From CAZEHS01 sp964424355 (lineage in GTDB: Bacteria; Bacillota; Clostridia; Peptostreptococcales; Acidaminobacteraceae), in assembly GCA_964424355.1 (NCBI GenBank), contig CAYRIO010000001.1:1-64000 (forward strand): a stretch of DNA of 64,000 nucleotides, read 5' to 3'. The notes under the pieces were generated by a model. That model had not been told where the DNA came from, ran no database searches, and worked only from the letters and a program-made list of their open reading frames with translations. The first letter of the stretch is position 1; each line of letters opens with the position of its first letter. The translations under genes and the position numbers were made by a program. Positions 23,826 to 32,171 of this stretch are shown piece after piece.

Positions 23826-24551
23826 ATGGAAAAAGAGATCAACTATCAGTCCCCCATCTACCTCCAACTCAGGGAGGTTGTTCGGACAAAAATTGAAGAT
23901 GGGGAGTATCTTCCGGGAACCGCAATCCCATCTGAAAATGCCCTGGCGGACACCTATGGCATCAACCGCTTGACCGTTCGAACCGCTGTCGACGCCTTGG
24001 TGAATGAGGGGGTGTTGAAGCGGGTTCAGGGAAAGGGTGTTTTTGTGGTCGGAAACAAAGTGGAACGGGATCTGGATACCCTCAGCGGTTTTACCCAAAC
24101 TATGCGAGGGAAGTCGAAAACACCCAAGGTGAAGGTCCTGGTCAAAAGGCTTAGAAAAGCTGGTGAAGCCCTGGGCAAGATTTTCCGCGTAGCCCCAGAC
24201 ACCGAGCTTTACTACATCAAACGACTGTGTCTTGTAGACGATGAGCCGTTTTCCCTGGAAGAAGTGTTTATTCCCCACGATGTGGTTCCCAAATTGTCTG
24301 GAATCGATCTCTCCGTATTTGGGATCTATGAGATCTATGATTTCTATGGCATTAAGCTGAAAGAAGCAGCTCAGACCCTGGATATCGTCAAGCTGCCTCA
24401 GAATGACGCACGGATGCTGGGGATTGATGCCTCCTTGCCTGTTTTCTTTTTTCAGTGCACGAGCCGGGATGACAACGGCCGGGTCATCGAATTTGCGCGG
24501 ACGTATACCCGGGGGGACAAGTGTGAGTTTACGGTGAAATTCCAGCAATGA
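23826..24551 (+). CDS. GntR-family regulator (HutC/UTRA type) 2
   Basis: A 241-residue second UTRA-type GntR protein: YLPGTAIPSENALADTYGIN and RLTVRTAVDALVNEGVLKRV for the winged helix, then a UTRA domain with DTELYYIKRLCLVDDEPFSL. The chosen ATG 23826 gives the standard N-terminus (INYQSPIYLQLREVVRTKI); the ribosome site AGGAACAGG is modest. It shares only family-level similarity with the regulator at 22172. Two UTRA regulators in one operon suggest that one acts on another locus or that two effectors are sensed. Confidence 0.82.
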   Translation: MEKEINYQSPIYLQLREVVRTKIEDGEYLPGTAIPSENALADTYGINRLTVRTAVDALVNEGVLKRVQGKGVFVVGNKVERDLDTLSGFTQTMRGKSKTPKVKVLVKRLRKAGEALGKIFRVAPDTELYYIKRLCLVDDEPFSLEEVFIPHDVVPKLSGIDLSVFGIYEIYDFYGIKLKEAAQTLDIVKLPQNDARMLGIDASLPVFFFQCTSRDDNGRVIEFARTYTRGDKCEFTVKFQQ

Positions 24552-24615
24552 TTGAATCGTTGCCAAGGAGAGTTTTAGCGGAAATCTGAAACCCAAATAC
24601 AATATGAAGCACAAT

Positions 24616-24650
24616 AACCGCCTGCTGGGATGTTCATCCAGCAGGCGGTT
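24616..24650 (+). terminator. Hairpin at end of frl operon
   Basis: AACCGCCTGCTGG (24616-24628) pairs perfectly over 13 bp with CCAGCAGGCGGTT (24638-24650), with a 9-base loop, followed by TTTGG. Probable terminator. Confidence 0.7.
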
Positions 24651-24791
24651 TGGTATGATGTGGATGAAGAGAGATTCTGCAGGAACACGGACAAAGTATA
24701 CAAGCCCGTTATTCCTTATGCCTCACTTTAATTATGATACAGTATTAAGTAGCGTACATGCATGCAAAACTGTTTTTCGGAGGTGATCACC

Positions 24792-25955
24792 ATGGGTCGG
24801 CATACGGACACAACAATTTCCAAGCATCGCTGCACAAGGGTAGAGCTAAGTCCTGAAGCCATGTTGCATCTGATTTTCGATTATGCGGCAAAAATAGGGC
24901 ATGAACGGAAAATTGACCGCCTGCTGATGCTGATGGCGGATATGGGCCGGGAAATGATCTGTGCGGATCGTTGTTCGCTTTGGCTGGTGGATCGGGAAAA
25001 CGATACATTATGGACCAAAGTGGCTCACGGTGTGGACGAAATCCGGATTCCCATGGGGAAAGGCCTGGTGGGATATGCGGTGAATTCCGGTGAACGGGTA
25101 TTCATCGATGATGCGTCAAAGGATCCTCGATTCAACGGTGCTGTGGACCAAAAAACCGGGTATGTCACGAAGCAGATCATCGTCATGCCGATCCGAAACA
25201 ACGATGGTGAGGTGATCGGAGCGTTCCAGGCCCTTAATAAGCTGACGAAGGCTGCCCAGTTCACAAATTCGGATTTCGAAAAACTGGAGCTGGTCTCCTC
25301 TTATTCCGGTAAAGCACTGGAAACGGCTCTTTTAAATGAAGAGATTGAAGAGACCCAAAGGGAGATTGTATTTCTGATGGGTGAAGTGGGAGAAAGCCGA
25401 TCCAAGGAAACTGGAAACCATGTCAAAAGAGTTGCTGAATATTCACGGCTTTTGGCCAGGATTTTGAATCTCGGCGATGAAGCGGATCTCATCGGGATCG
25501 CATCTCCCATGCACGACATCGGAAAGGTGGCTATACCGGATGAAATCCTGAAAAAACCTGGAAAACTGACCGCCGAAGAGTTTGAGCTGATGAAGACGCA
25601 CACTACAATTGGATACAGCATCATGAAAAATTCCGGCCGGAACATCATCCAATCCGCCGCGGTGATCGCCCATGAGCATCATGAGAAGTGGAACGGTCAC
25701 GGCTACCCCCGGGGGATCGGTGGCGAAAGCATCCACATTTACGGCAGAATAACCGCTGTAGCGGATGTGTTCGATGCCCTGGGCAGCGACCGGTGTTACA
25801 AGAAGGCCTGGGATTTGGAAAAGATCCTGAATCTATTTAAAGAAGAGCGAGGTCAGCAATTCTGCCCGACTGTCATGGATGCGTTCACGAATCATTTGGA
25901 TGGCTTCATGGCGATTAAGAACCGGTATAAGGATGAACTCGATGAAAAACACTGA
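24792..25955 (+). CDS. GAF / HD-GYP domain protein
   Basis: A 387-residue signalling protein. An N-terminal GAF domain (about residues 35-185, with ADRCSLWLVDREND) joins by a helical linker to an HD-GYP phosphodiesterase domain (about 210-370). The HD pair is MHDIGKVAIPDEIL, followed by HHEKWNGHGYPRG (the GYP signature) and the metal H in ADVFDALGSDR, so the usual metal ligands are present. It is expected to hydrolyse c-di-GMP or a related signal, with GAF as input. ATG 24792 follows GGAGGTGATCACC. The adenosine deaminase gene starts within its last codons. Confidence 0.88.
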   Translation: MGRHTDTTISKHRCTRVELSPEAMLHLIFDYAAKIGHERKIDRLLMLMADMGREMICADRCSLWLVDRENDTLWTKVAHGVDEIRIPMGKGLVGYAVNSGERVFIDDASKDPRFNGAVDQKTGYVTKQIIVMPIRNNDGEVIGAFQALNKLTKAAQFTNSDFEKLELVSSYSGKALETALLNEEIEETQREIVFLMGEVGESRSKETGNHVKRVAEYSRLLARILNLGDEADLIGIASPMHDIGKVAIPDEILKKPGKLTAEEFELMKTHTTIGYSIMKNSGRNIIQSAAVIAHEHHEKWNGHGYPRGIGGESIHIYGRITAVADVFDALGSDRCYKKAWDLEKILNLFKEERGQQFCPTVMDAFTNHLDGFMAIKNRYKDELDEKH

Positions 25956-26967
25956 GATGCTTCAATCTGAATTGATGCGCATGCCCAAGGTGGAGCTTCA
26001 TGTCCATTTGGAAGGGGCCATTCGGGAGGAAACCTATATAGAACTGGCGACTCGGCACGGCGGTTCCCCTGATCCTTCCCATCTGCTGCGCATCAACAGC
26101 CTTGACCGGTATAGCGGTCTTCCGACCTTCGTGGAGACCATGCGAACCATTTGCGATACATGTCTGCAGTCTGCTGAGGATTATGAACGGGTCACCTATG
26201 AATTTCTCAGTGATCAGGCCCGGATGAACACCATCTACACGGAATTCAGCTATGATCCCACCCGAGGTCTGCGGCTGGATATTCCTATCGAAGCAATCAT
26301 GGCATCTGTAGATCGGGCCCGGCGCAAGGCTGAACAGGATTTTGGAATCCGATCGGGCATCATTATCGGCCTGGGGCGTGAACACGGGGTCTCGGTGGTG
26401 ACGGAATTCACGCAGATGGCCATCGCCATGCGGCAGTATGGCATTGTGGGACTGGATCTCCATGGCAACGAAGAGGCGGCTCCGTGTCATGACTTTCTTG
26501 AAGCCTATGAGTTAGCCAGGAATGCGGGGTTTGGTCTTCGAGCCCATGTGGGCGAGAGTACAGGACCTGAAAGCATCCGGCAGGCGGTCGAAATACTGGG
26601 GGTGTCACGGATTGCCCATGGCGTTTCAGCGATTCGGGACGATGCGGTGATCGAGCAGCTGCGAAGCAAAAGTATTACGGTGGATATGTGTCCGATCAGC
26701 AATTATATGCTGCGTGTCGTGGAGGATTTATCACAGCACCCCATCCGAAAACTCTATGATGCCGGCGTAAGGGTCACAGTCAGTACGGATGACCCCCTTT
26801 TCTTCTATACGGATCTGGTCAAAGAATATCGGGTGCTGATGAAGACCCTGAACTTCACAGTAGAGGACCTTGCTCAGATGAACCTGAACGGGATCCGTGG
26901 ATCCTTTGCAGATGAAACAATCAAACGGTCCATTGAGGCACAGATCTTGTCCTACAAGGGGATATGA
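25942..26967 (+). CDS. add: Adenosine deaminase 1
   Basis: A 341-residue amidohydrolase converting (deoxy)adenosine to (deoxy)inosine with Zn. Motifs: PKVELHVHLEGAI (HxH metal site), LDLHGNE, RAHVGESTGPE (H and catalytic E), RIAHGVSA and TVSTDDPLFF (SxDDP metal Asp). I start at ATG 25942, eight bases after AAGGA; it overlaps the end of the HD-GYP gene by 14 bases, implying coupled expression. A second, different adenosine deaminase is at 30430. One of the pair may prefer adenine or another aminopurine. Confidence 0.88.
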   Translation: MKNTEMLQSELMRMPKVELHVHLEGAIREETYIELATRHGGSPDPSHLLRINSLDRYSGLPTFVETMRTICDTCLQSAEDYERVTYEFLSDQARMNTIYTEFSYDPTRGLRLDIPIEAIMASVDRARRKAEQDFGIRSGIIIGLGREHGVSVVTEFTQMAIAMRQYGIVGLDLHGNEEAAPCHDFLEAYELARNAGFGLRAHVGESTGPESIRQAVEILGVSRIAHGVSAIRDDAVIEQLRSKSITVDMCPISNYMLRVVEDLSQHPIRKLYDAGVRVTVSTDDPLFFYTDLVKEYRVLMKTLNFTVEDLAQMNLNGIRGSFADETIKRSIEAQILSYKGI

Positions 26968-27031
26968 ACGGATGGCGATCCACACATGGGGCTTGGAAAA
27001 TCAACGAGTGAGAATTGCAGGAGGTGTCGGA

Positions 27032-27391
27032 ATGCGTTACGAATGGATGGATGGTTATCTGCTTTCAAAAAAAGGAGCGGAGAAGGATTTTAAAGTGGAG
27101 TGGGATGCGACCCGGTACAAGGTAGGGGATAAGATGTTTGCCATGCAGGGGGGCGACAAGGAAGGGAAGGCCATCATCACCCTCAAATGCGAGCCTCCCT
27201 TCGGGCAACTCCTGCGCAAACAGTACAGCGATATTGTTGCGGGCTATTACATGAATAAGGAGCATTGGAACTCGGTCTATTTAGAGGGCGATGTGCCGGA
27301 TGATGTGGTGAAGCAGATGATTGACGAGTCATACAGTCTGATTCTGGGCGGGTTGAGCAAAAAACTGCAAAAGGAAATTCAGGAAAAATGA
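27032..27391 (+). CDS. MmcQ/YjbR-family protein
   Basis: A 119-residue small protein of the MmcQ/YjbR (DUF419) family, a CyaY-like fold with a suspected DNA-binding surface and no settled function. It shows YKVGDKMFAM, ITLKCEPPFGQLLRKQY and KEHWNSVYLEGDVPDDVVKQ with the terminal ESYSLILGGLSKK. ATG 27032 follows GGAGGTGTCGGA. It overlaps the next gene by four bases. Confidence 0.85.
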   Translation: MRYEWMDGYLLSKKGAEKDFKVEWDATRYKVGDKMFAMQGGDKEGKAIITLKCEPPFGQLLRKQYSDIVAGYYMNKEHWNSVYLEGDVPDDVVKQMIDESYSLILGGLSKKLQKEIQEK

Positions 27392-28032
27392 AGACGACGG
27401 CGCCCCAGTATTCCGTACATCCTTTAACCCGCCTGTATGACAGCTGCAACGATTGCGGCCTTCCAACAAACACCTGTATTTGCGATAGGATCCCCCGCTT
27501 GAAGACCCACGTTCAGCTGTGGATCCTATCAACTGAGAAGGAATTTTCACGGCCCTCCAATACCGCACGGCTGCTAAAACGCATGAACCCGGAATCTACA
27601 GACATCTATCTGTGGGAAAGGACAAGGGAGCCGGTAGCCCTGCTGGAGAAGATTCGAAGCGGTTTATTTGAACCCTACCTGCTATTTCCGGCGGAAACGG
27701 AGGAAGACCGTGCCAGGTGTGTAACCTCGGTGACCGCGCAAAAGTGCCCGGCATTCCTCATCATTGACGGTACCTGGCAGGAGGCCCGGAAAATTGTTCG
27801 GAAAAGCCCCTATTTGAAAGAACTGCCGCTGATTTCATTAAACCCGGTTACGCATTCGGCATTCAACTTGCGCAGAGGCGTGAAGCCTGGCAATCTGTGC
27901 ACCCTGGAGGCTGCCATGGAAGTGATCCGCATGAGTGGAGAGCAGGAGACCGCGGAAATGATGAACGGAACGTATCACCTGTTTCTAAAGAGCTACAAAG
28001 CCGGTGTGTGCGGCCATGAACTAAAAGGCTGA
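27388..28032 (+). CDS. DTW-domain tRNA-uridine aminocarboxypropyltransferase
   Basis: A 214-residue DTW-domain protein of the TapT/TuaA type, which adds the 3-amino-3-carboxypropyl group of SAM to uridine in tRNA (acp3U). A zinc-ribbon-like start is seen in CNDCGLPTNTCICD. The core has WILSTEKEFSRPSNTARLL, IIDGTWQEARKIVRKS (the D-T-W motif here reads D-G-T-W) and NLCTLEAAMEV. ATG 27388 overlaps the YjbR stop. Confidence 0.85.
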   Translation: MKTTAPQYSVHPLTRLYDSCNDCGLPTNTCICDRIPRLKTHVQLWILSTEKEFSRPSNTARLLKRMNPESTDIYLWERTREPVALLEKIRSGLFEPYLLFPAETEEDRARCVTSVTAQKCPAFLIIDGTWQEARKIVRKSPYLKELPLISLNPVTHSAFNLRRGVKPGNLCTLEAAMEVIRMSGEQETAEMMNGTYHLFLKSYKAGVCGHELKG

Positions 28033-28048
28033 AAGGGGAAATGACAGC

Positions 28049-28486
28049 ATGAATAGAAAAGATGAGGCGATACGGATTCACAAATGTGGTTTCAACTGCA
28101 GCCAGTCGGTATTCGGTGTTTTTTCTGAAGAGTTGGGTTTGGATTTGGGATTGGCCTATCGGATTTCGTCCGGTTTCGGAGGGGGTATGCGGTGTGGAGA
28201 GGTCTGCGGCGCAGTTACCGGGGCAGTGATGACCCTGGGACTTCGGTATGGACATTTCATCGAAGGGGATGAGGAGGGCAAGGCCAGCATCGCCGCCCGT
28301 ACGAAGGAATTCAACGCGCGCTTCGAGGCGCTGAATGGCTCCTTGATCTGTAAAGAGCTGCTCGGCTACAACAGTTCGATCGAAGAAGAGCGGGCCATGA
28401 TTGTGGAGAAGGGTCTCTTTGATGCGGTCTGTCCCAAAGCGATTACGGATGCAGTGGCTATTTTGGAAGAGATGCTCAGTGAATGA
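28049..28486 (+). CDS. C-GCAxxG-C-C family protein 1
   Basis: A 145-residue redox/metal-type protein of the C_GCAxxG_C_C family. Conserved positions are CGFNCSQSVF near the start, GGGMRCGEVCGAVTGAVM in the middle and late cysteines in GSLICKELLG and DAVCPKA. The family is found in anaerobes, probably with a bound cofactor or metal, and its activity is not established. ATG 28049 after GAAAGGGGAAATGACAGC. A second member (49447) is in the molybdenum hydroxylase island. Confidence 0.85.
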   Translation: MNRKDEAIRIHKCGFNCSQSVFGVFSEELGLDLGLAYRISSGFGGGMRCGEVCGAVTGAVMTLGLRYGHFIEGDEEGKASIAARTKEFNARFEALNGSLICKELLGYNSSIEEERAMIVEKGLFDAVCPKAITDAVAILEEMLSE

Positions 28487-28605
28487 TGGCCGGGTCATTC
28501 GCTTCAGACAAAATTACGGGTTTATCAGAGGTCGCAAATAAAGTATGATGATATCTGGAGTCAAAGAATGCCTGGTTTCAGGTAATGTGACAAGGAGAAA
28601 TCATC

Positions 28606-29274
28606 ATGAACAGAACGATATGCAGGTGGAGCGGCCTGGTAATAACGTTGATAGCGCTTTCGTTGGCTTTGGCCGGTTGCACGACGGACCCCGCCGTTGC
28701 AGAGGTTGGCGGCGAAAAAATTTTGAAATCTGAGTTTGACACGACCTTCAATTCCTACAAGCTTCAGTACGAAAAGCAGTATGGAGCGGATGTGTGGGAG
28801 CAGGAGGAAGATGGAAAGAAAAAAATCGACACGGTTCGGGAACAAATCCTCGATATGCTGATTGAAAGCCGTCTCGTGGCAAAGAAGTCTAAGGAACTGG
28901 GTGTAACCGTTACGGATACGGAACTGAGTAAAGAAATAGAAAATACCAAGGGCTATTTTGCAACGGATGCTAAATTCAATGAATTTCTCACCGAACAGAA
29001 AATGACTCTGGAATACCTCACGGAAACCATTCGCAAGGATTTGCTCTTCAATAACCTTTACAAGAAGATCAATGAAGGGACTGCAGTCTCTGACAAAGAG
29101 ATTGAAGCTTACTATATGGCAAACAGGGATCAGTACCAAAGCAGCTTGGCGGAGTCCACGATTTCAATCAAAGATACGCTGCTGATGACAAAACAGGATG
29201 CAGTATATGAAGAAATGCTGAACCAAATGAAAGCCTCGGCCAATATCAAAAAACATCTGGATCAGTTGAATTAG
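28606..29274 (+). CDS. SurA/PrsA N-terminal-type lipoprotein
   Basis: A 222-residue secreted lipoprotein. The signal peptide ends in a lipobox (LALAGC, Cys at about 24). The rest matches the SurA_N/PrsA chaperone region (VAEVGGEKILKSEFD, LDMLIESRLVAKKSKELG, EIEAYYMANRDQYQ). There is no PPIase (parvulin) domain, so it would act as a chaperone on the outer face of the membrane. ATG 28606 follows AAGGAGAAATCATC. Confidence 0.85.
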   Translation: MNRTICRWSGLVITLIALSLALAGCTTDPAVAEVGGEKILKSEFDTTFNSYKLQYEKQYGADVWEQEEDGKKKIDTVREQILDMLIESRLVAKKSKELGVTVTDTELSKEIENTKGYFATDAKFNEFLTEQKMTLEYLTETIRKDLLFNNLYKKINEGTAVSDKEIEAYYMANRDQYQSSLAESTISIKDTLLMTKQDAVYEEMLNQMKASANIKKHLDQLN

Positions 29275-29283
29275 CAGATTCAT

Positions 29284-30267
29284 ATGGAGGCGACCGTGAA
29301 GCAGGAAACAAGGCCCTACAGATGTGACCAGCCCGTGAAACTCTGGGAAGGGAAACCCTGGAACGGTCTGAGCGGTGAATTGAAGCGGATTTTGGGCAAG
29401 AAGGTCATCAAGCTGAGTCTGGACGGTGGATTCACCTGTCCGAACCGGGATGGTACCTTGGGAACAGCGGGGTGCTCCTTTTGTGGGGAAGACGGTGCCG
29501 GCATTCATGCAGGTCAGGCGGACCAGCCGCTGGCACAACAGATTGTTCAGCAGAAGGCACTCCTGGCTAAAAAATGGCCGACGGCTGGCTGCATCGCATA
29601 TTTCCAGAATTTCACTGGGACGTATGGTGATCCGAAGAGATTGAAGGCCCTTTATGCGGAGGCGTTAGCAGAGCCAGGGGTTTTAGGGATTGCCATCGCC
29701 ACACGGCCGGACTGTTTGAGCCCGGATGTGCTTGCGATTCTTGAAGACCTTCAGCAGCGCACATTCCTATGGGTGGAGCTGGGGCTCCAGACCATCCATG
29801 ACAAGACGGCGGATCAGTTCGGCCGCGGTTACCATACCCGCTGTTTCTTTGAGGCCTATGCGGAATTGAAACGGCGGAGGATTCCCACTGTTGTCCATCT
29901 GATCAATGGGCTGCCTGGAGAAAGCATGGAGATGATGAGGGAATCGGCGCGGGTGGTCGGCAATTTAGTCCCCTGGGGAATCAAACTCCATCTGCTCCAT
30001 GTCATCCAAGGTACCCGGCTTGCCGCTGCATGGTCAGCAGGGACTTACATCCCCTTGGAAATGAATGCGTATGTGAGTCTCATAGCAGATCAGCTGGAAA
30101 TCCTGTCCCCGGACACCGTTATCCACCGGCTGACAGGTGATGGGGATTCTGCCCGCCTATTGGCGCCTGATTGGAGCCGGAACAAGAAAGGGGTGCTGGG
30201 TGCCATTGAAAAAGAAATGCGGCACAGAGGATCCTGGCAGGGGCAATTTTGGCATCCGGTGAAATAG
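29284..30267 (+). CDS. Radical SAM protein, TIGR01212/YhcC type
   Basis: A 327-residue radical SAM enzyme of the YhcC family (function unresolved). The cluster motif is LDGGFTCPNRDGTLGTAGCSFC, quoted here in part: CPNRDG...GCSFC, a C-x(9)-C-x2-C-like spacing typical for the family. It continues with IAYFQNFTGTYGD, IATRPDCLSPDVL and WVELGLQTIHDKTA. ATG 29284 after TTCATATGGAGGCG. The stop is immediately followed by the MITE-like repeat. Confidence 0.87.
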   Translation: MEATVKQETRPYRCDQPVKLWEGKPWNGLSGELKRILGKKVIKLSLDGGFTCPNRDGTLGTAGCSFCGEDGAGIHAGQADQPLAQQIVQQKALLAKKWPTAGCIAYFQNFTGTYGDPKRLKALYAEALAEPGVLGIAIATRPDCLSPDVLAILEDLQQRTFLWVELGLQTIHDKTADQFGRGYHTRCFFEAYAELKRRRIPTVVHLINGLPGESMEMMRESARVVGNLVPWGIKLHLLHVIQGTRLAAAWSAGTYIPLEMNAYVSLIADQLEILSPDTVIHRLTGDGDSARLLAPDWSRNKKGVLGAIEKEMRHRGSWQGQFWHPVK

Positions 30268-30401
30268 AGCAAGGGGCTATCTCAAAAGTCTTTTGAATAA
30301 AGTGGTGAGGCTTGTCTTTGCTCGCGAAGACAAACTTAAAAAAATCACAAAGGGCGGTCTCTAATAGGAATCATATTCCTGTTTTGAGACCGCCCCTTGC
30401 T
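30268..30401. mobile_element. MITE-like inverted-repeat element
   Basis: 20-base terminal arms AGCAAGGGGCTATCTCAAAA (30268-30287) and TTTTGAGACCGCCCCTTGCT (30382-30401) match at 18 of 20 positions. The 134-bp element has no ORF. Inside are TTGTCTT...AAGACAA and AGGAAT..ATTCCT hairpins and a second GGGCGGTCTC/GAGACCGCCC pair. Such ends (..GGGGCTNTCTCAAAA) resemble, from memory, those of IS1182-type elements. It begins right after the stop of the radical SAM gene, and the T-rich flank lets it also work as a terminator between convergent genes. Confidence 0.6.
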
Positions 30402-30429
30402 CTTTTTTGTCAGCATGCATTTTCGCGGA

Positions 30430-31425
30430 TTACAGCCACTTGGCCAGCAAGCGTTCTTTCAGCGCTGTTCCTACAAAGGCCCCATTTGCAGCGTTCACAT
30501 AAAGCTGTTTCAAATCGGCTTCCGTCAGGGACAGTGCAGCGGTGACCCTTTCGAACTCTTCACTGGAGGTTATGTTGGAAACTGTCCGGTTATCGGTATT
30601 CAACGTAACCGCCAAGCCCTGATCCAGGTATTTTTTCGCGGGATGAAGATTGAGGGCTGTAATGGCCTTGGTATGCAGATTGCTGGTGGGGCACATCTCC
30701 AGGGTGATCTGTTTTTCCTTCAGACTGGCCATCAGCTCCGGATTTTTCCAAGAGGCCGTACCATGGCCGATCCGCTGGGCGTACAGCAGGGTGATGGCAT
30801 CCTGCACGTTTTCGGCACTGCCGGTTTCGCCGGCATGAATGGTGATGTTGAGGTCGTGGCTTCTGGCCAGCTCAAAAGATGTCTGATGGAGGCCTGGGGG
30901 GAAATGGGCTTCGTCTCCGGCCAGATCCGCAGCCACAACACCCTGGCCGATATACGGAAGGGTGCGCCGCACATGTTCCAAAGACTGGTCCGGGGATAAA
31001 TGCCGCATGCAGCACATGATCAGGCCGAAGGGGATTCCCGTTCGGGCGCTGCCATCGGATAATCCCTGCAGCACCGCATCCATCACTGCCTCGAAGCCAA
31101 GGTTTTCCTGGGTGTGCAGTACCGGTGCGAATCGTACCTCCACATAGGTCAAGCCGTCTTTCTGACAATCCTCCACGAATTCGCCGGAAATTCGGATCAG
31201 GGATTCGCGGTCCTGCATGACGGCCAGGGGCAGATCGAAACGCTGGAGGTATTCAATCAGGGAGCTGCAGTTTTCTGGAACCCTGGCTTCTGACTGAAGG
31301 GTTTCCAGAGAAGTTGCCGGCGGGCGGATACCCCGTTTGATCCCCAGTTCCAAAAGTGTTTCCGGTCTGACACTGCCATCCAGATGACAATGCAGATCAA
31401 TTTTAGGTATTTTATGATAATCCAT
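30430..31425 (-). CDS. add: Adenosine deaminase 2
   Basis: A 331-residue adenosine deaminase: PKIDLHCHLDGSVRPETLLELG (quoted in part, the HxH site is HCH), ADLAGDEAHFPPG, ITIHAGETGSAENV, RIGHGTASW and TLNTDNRTVSN, in which the usual S-x-D-D-P of the metal site reads N-T-D-N-R as in bona fide adenosine deaminases. ATG at 31425 follows GAAAGAGGTGAAATCA; the frame extends further upstream without support. The divergent queH gene begins about 100 bases away. Confidence 0.88.
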   Translation of the reverse strand: MDYHKIPKIDLHCHLDGSVRPETLLELGIKRGIRPPATSLETLQSEARVPENCSSLIEYLQRFDLPLAVMQDRESLIRISGEFVEDCQKDGLTYVEVRFAPVLHTQENLGFEAVMDAVLQGLSDGSARTGIPFGLIMCCMRHLSPDQSLEHVRRTLPYIGQGVVAADLAGDEAHFPPGLHQTSFELARSHDLNITIHAGETGSAENVQDAITLLYAQRIGHGTASWKNPELMASLKEKQITLEMCPTSNLHTKAITALNLHPAKKYLDQGLAVTLNTDNRTVSNITSSEEFERVTAALSLTEADLKQLYVNAANGAFVGTALKERLLAKWL

Positions 31426-31526
31426 TGATTTCACCTCTTTCAACTCATTATAATCAAAGTAGCTCCTCAATTTCAACGGCGAAGCTGCACAAATCATATG
31501 AACGTAAAAGAAGAGGAGGATACAGG

Positions 31527-32171
31527 TTGAATCCAGATCAAAGCATGCAAAAGCAATTGAACACCCTTCGTGAATCCGGCATTCGGCCCAAACTCCTTTT
31601 AAACAGCTGCTGCGGTCCCTGCAGCACCTCTGTTTTAGAGCAACTGACGGCAGTTTTTGACGTGACCGTTCATTTTTATAATCCCAATATCCATTCTCAA
31701 GAGGAATACAGCAAACGGCTGGAAACACAGAAATGCGTGTTCCAGGAGCTGCTGATTCCCTTGGAACAGCTCCTGGACAGGGGCTGGGCTCCTGAGGATT
31801 GGCGGCAGTCCTTATCCGGTGTGCCCTTCGATCGGGAGGGCGGCAGCCGGTGCCGGGCCTGCATCGGTTATCGGATGGATCAAACTGCGGCGCTGGCTGC
31901 TGAGCTTTCCTTTGAGTGGTTTACGACCACCCTCAGTGTCAGCCCCCACAAGGATGCCGCAGCGATCAATGAAATGGGGATGGCGCTTGAAAAGAAACAT
32001 GGTGTCAGATATCTTTCAGCGGATTTCAAGAAAAGAGGCGGCTATCAGAGGTCTGTATCCCTGGCGAAAAGCTTTGGTTTGTACAGACAGGATCACTGCG
32101 GCTGTGCGGAATCCCTTCAAAGCTCTGAAAAGAGCGGCAGCGAAGAGCGAAACGATGAGGTGAACCGATGA
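31527..32171 (+). CDS. queH: Epoxyqueuosine reductase QueH
   Basis: A 214-residue QueH (formerly DUF208), the non-B12 enzyme that reduces epoxyqueuosine to queuosine in tRNA. Iron and Fe-S cysteines are present: NSCCGPCSTSVL near the start, GGSRCRACIGYRM and the late DHCGCAES. TTG start at 31527, seven bases after GAGGAGG; an ATG six codons later is possible. The stop overlaps the CobW gene start (ATGA). The C-terminal tail after the last Cys motif is longer than usual. Confidence 0.88.
   Translation: MNPDQSMQKQLNTLRESGIRPKLLLNSCCGPCSTSVLEQLTAVFDVTVHFYNPNIHSQEEYSKRLETQKCVFQELLIPLEQLLDRGWAPEDWRQSLSGVPFDREGGSRCRACIGYRMDQTAALAAELSFEWFTTTLSVSPHKDAAAINEMGMALEKKHGVRYLSADFKKRGGYQRSVSLAKSFGLYRQDHCGCAESLQSSEKSGSEERNDEVNR

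Noticed and set aside
31426..31728. Long N-terminal extension of the second adenosine deaminase
   Set aside because: The extension overlaps the divergent queH gene region; ATG 31425 has a strong ribosome site and gives the normal protein length.
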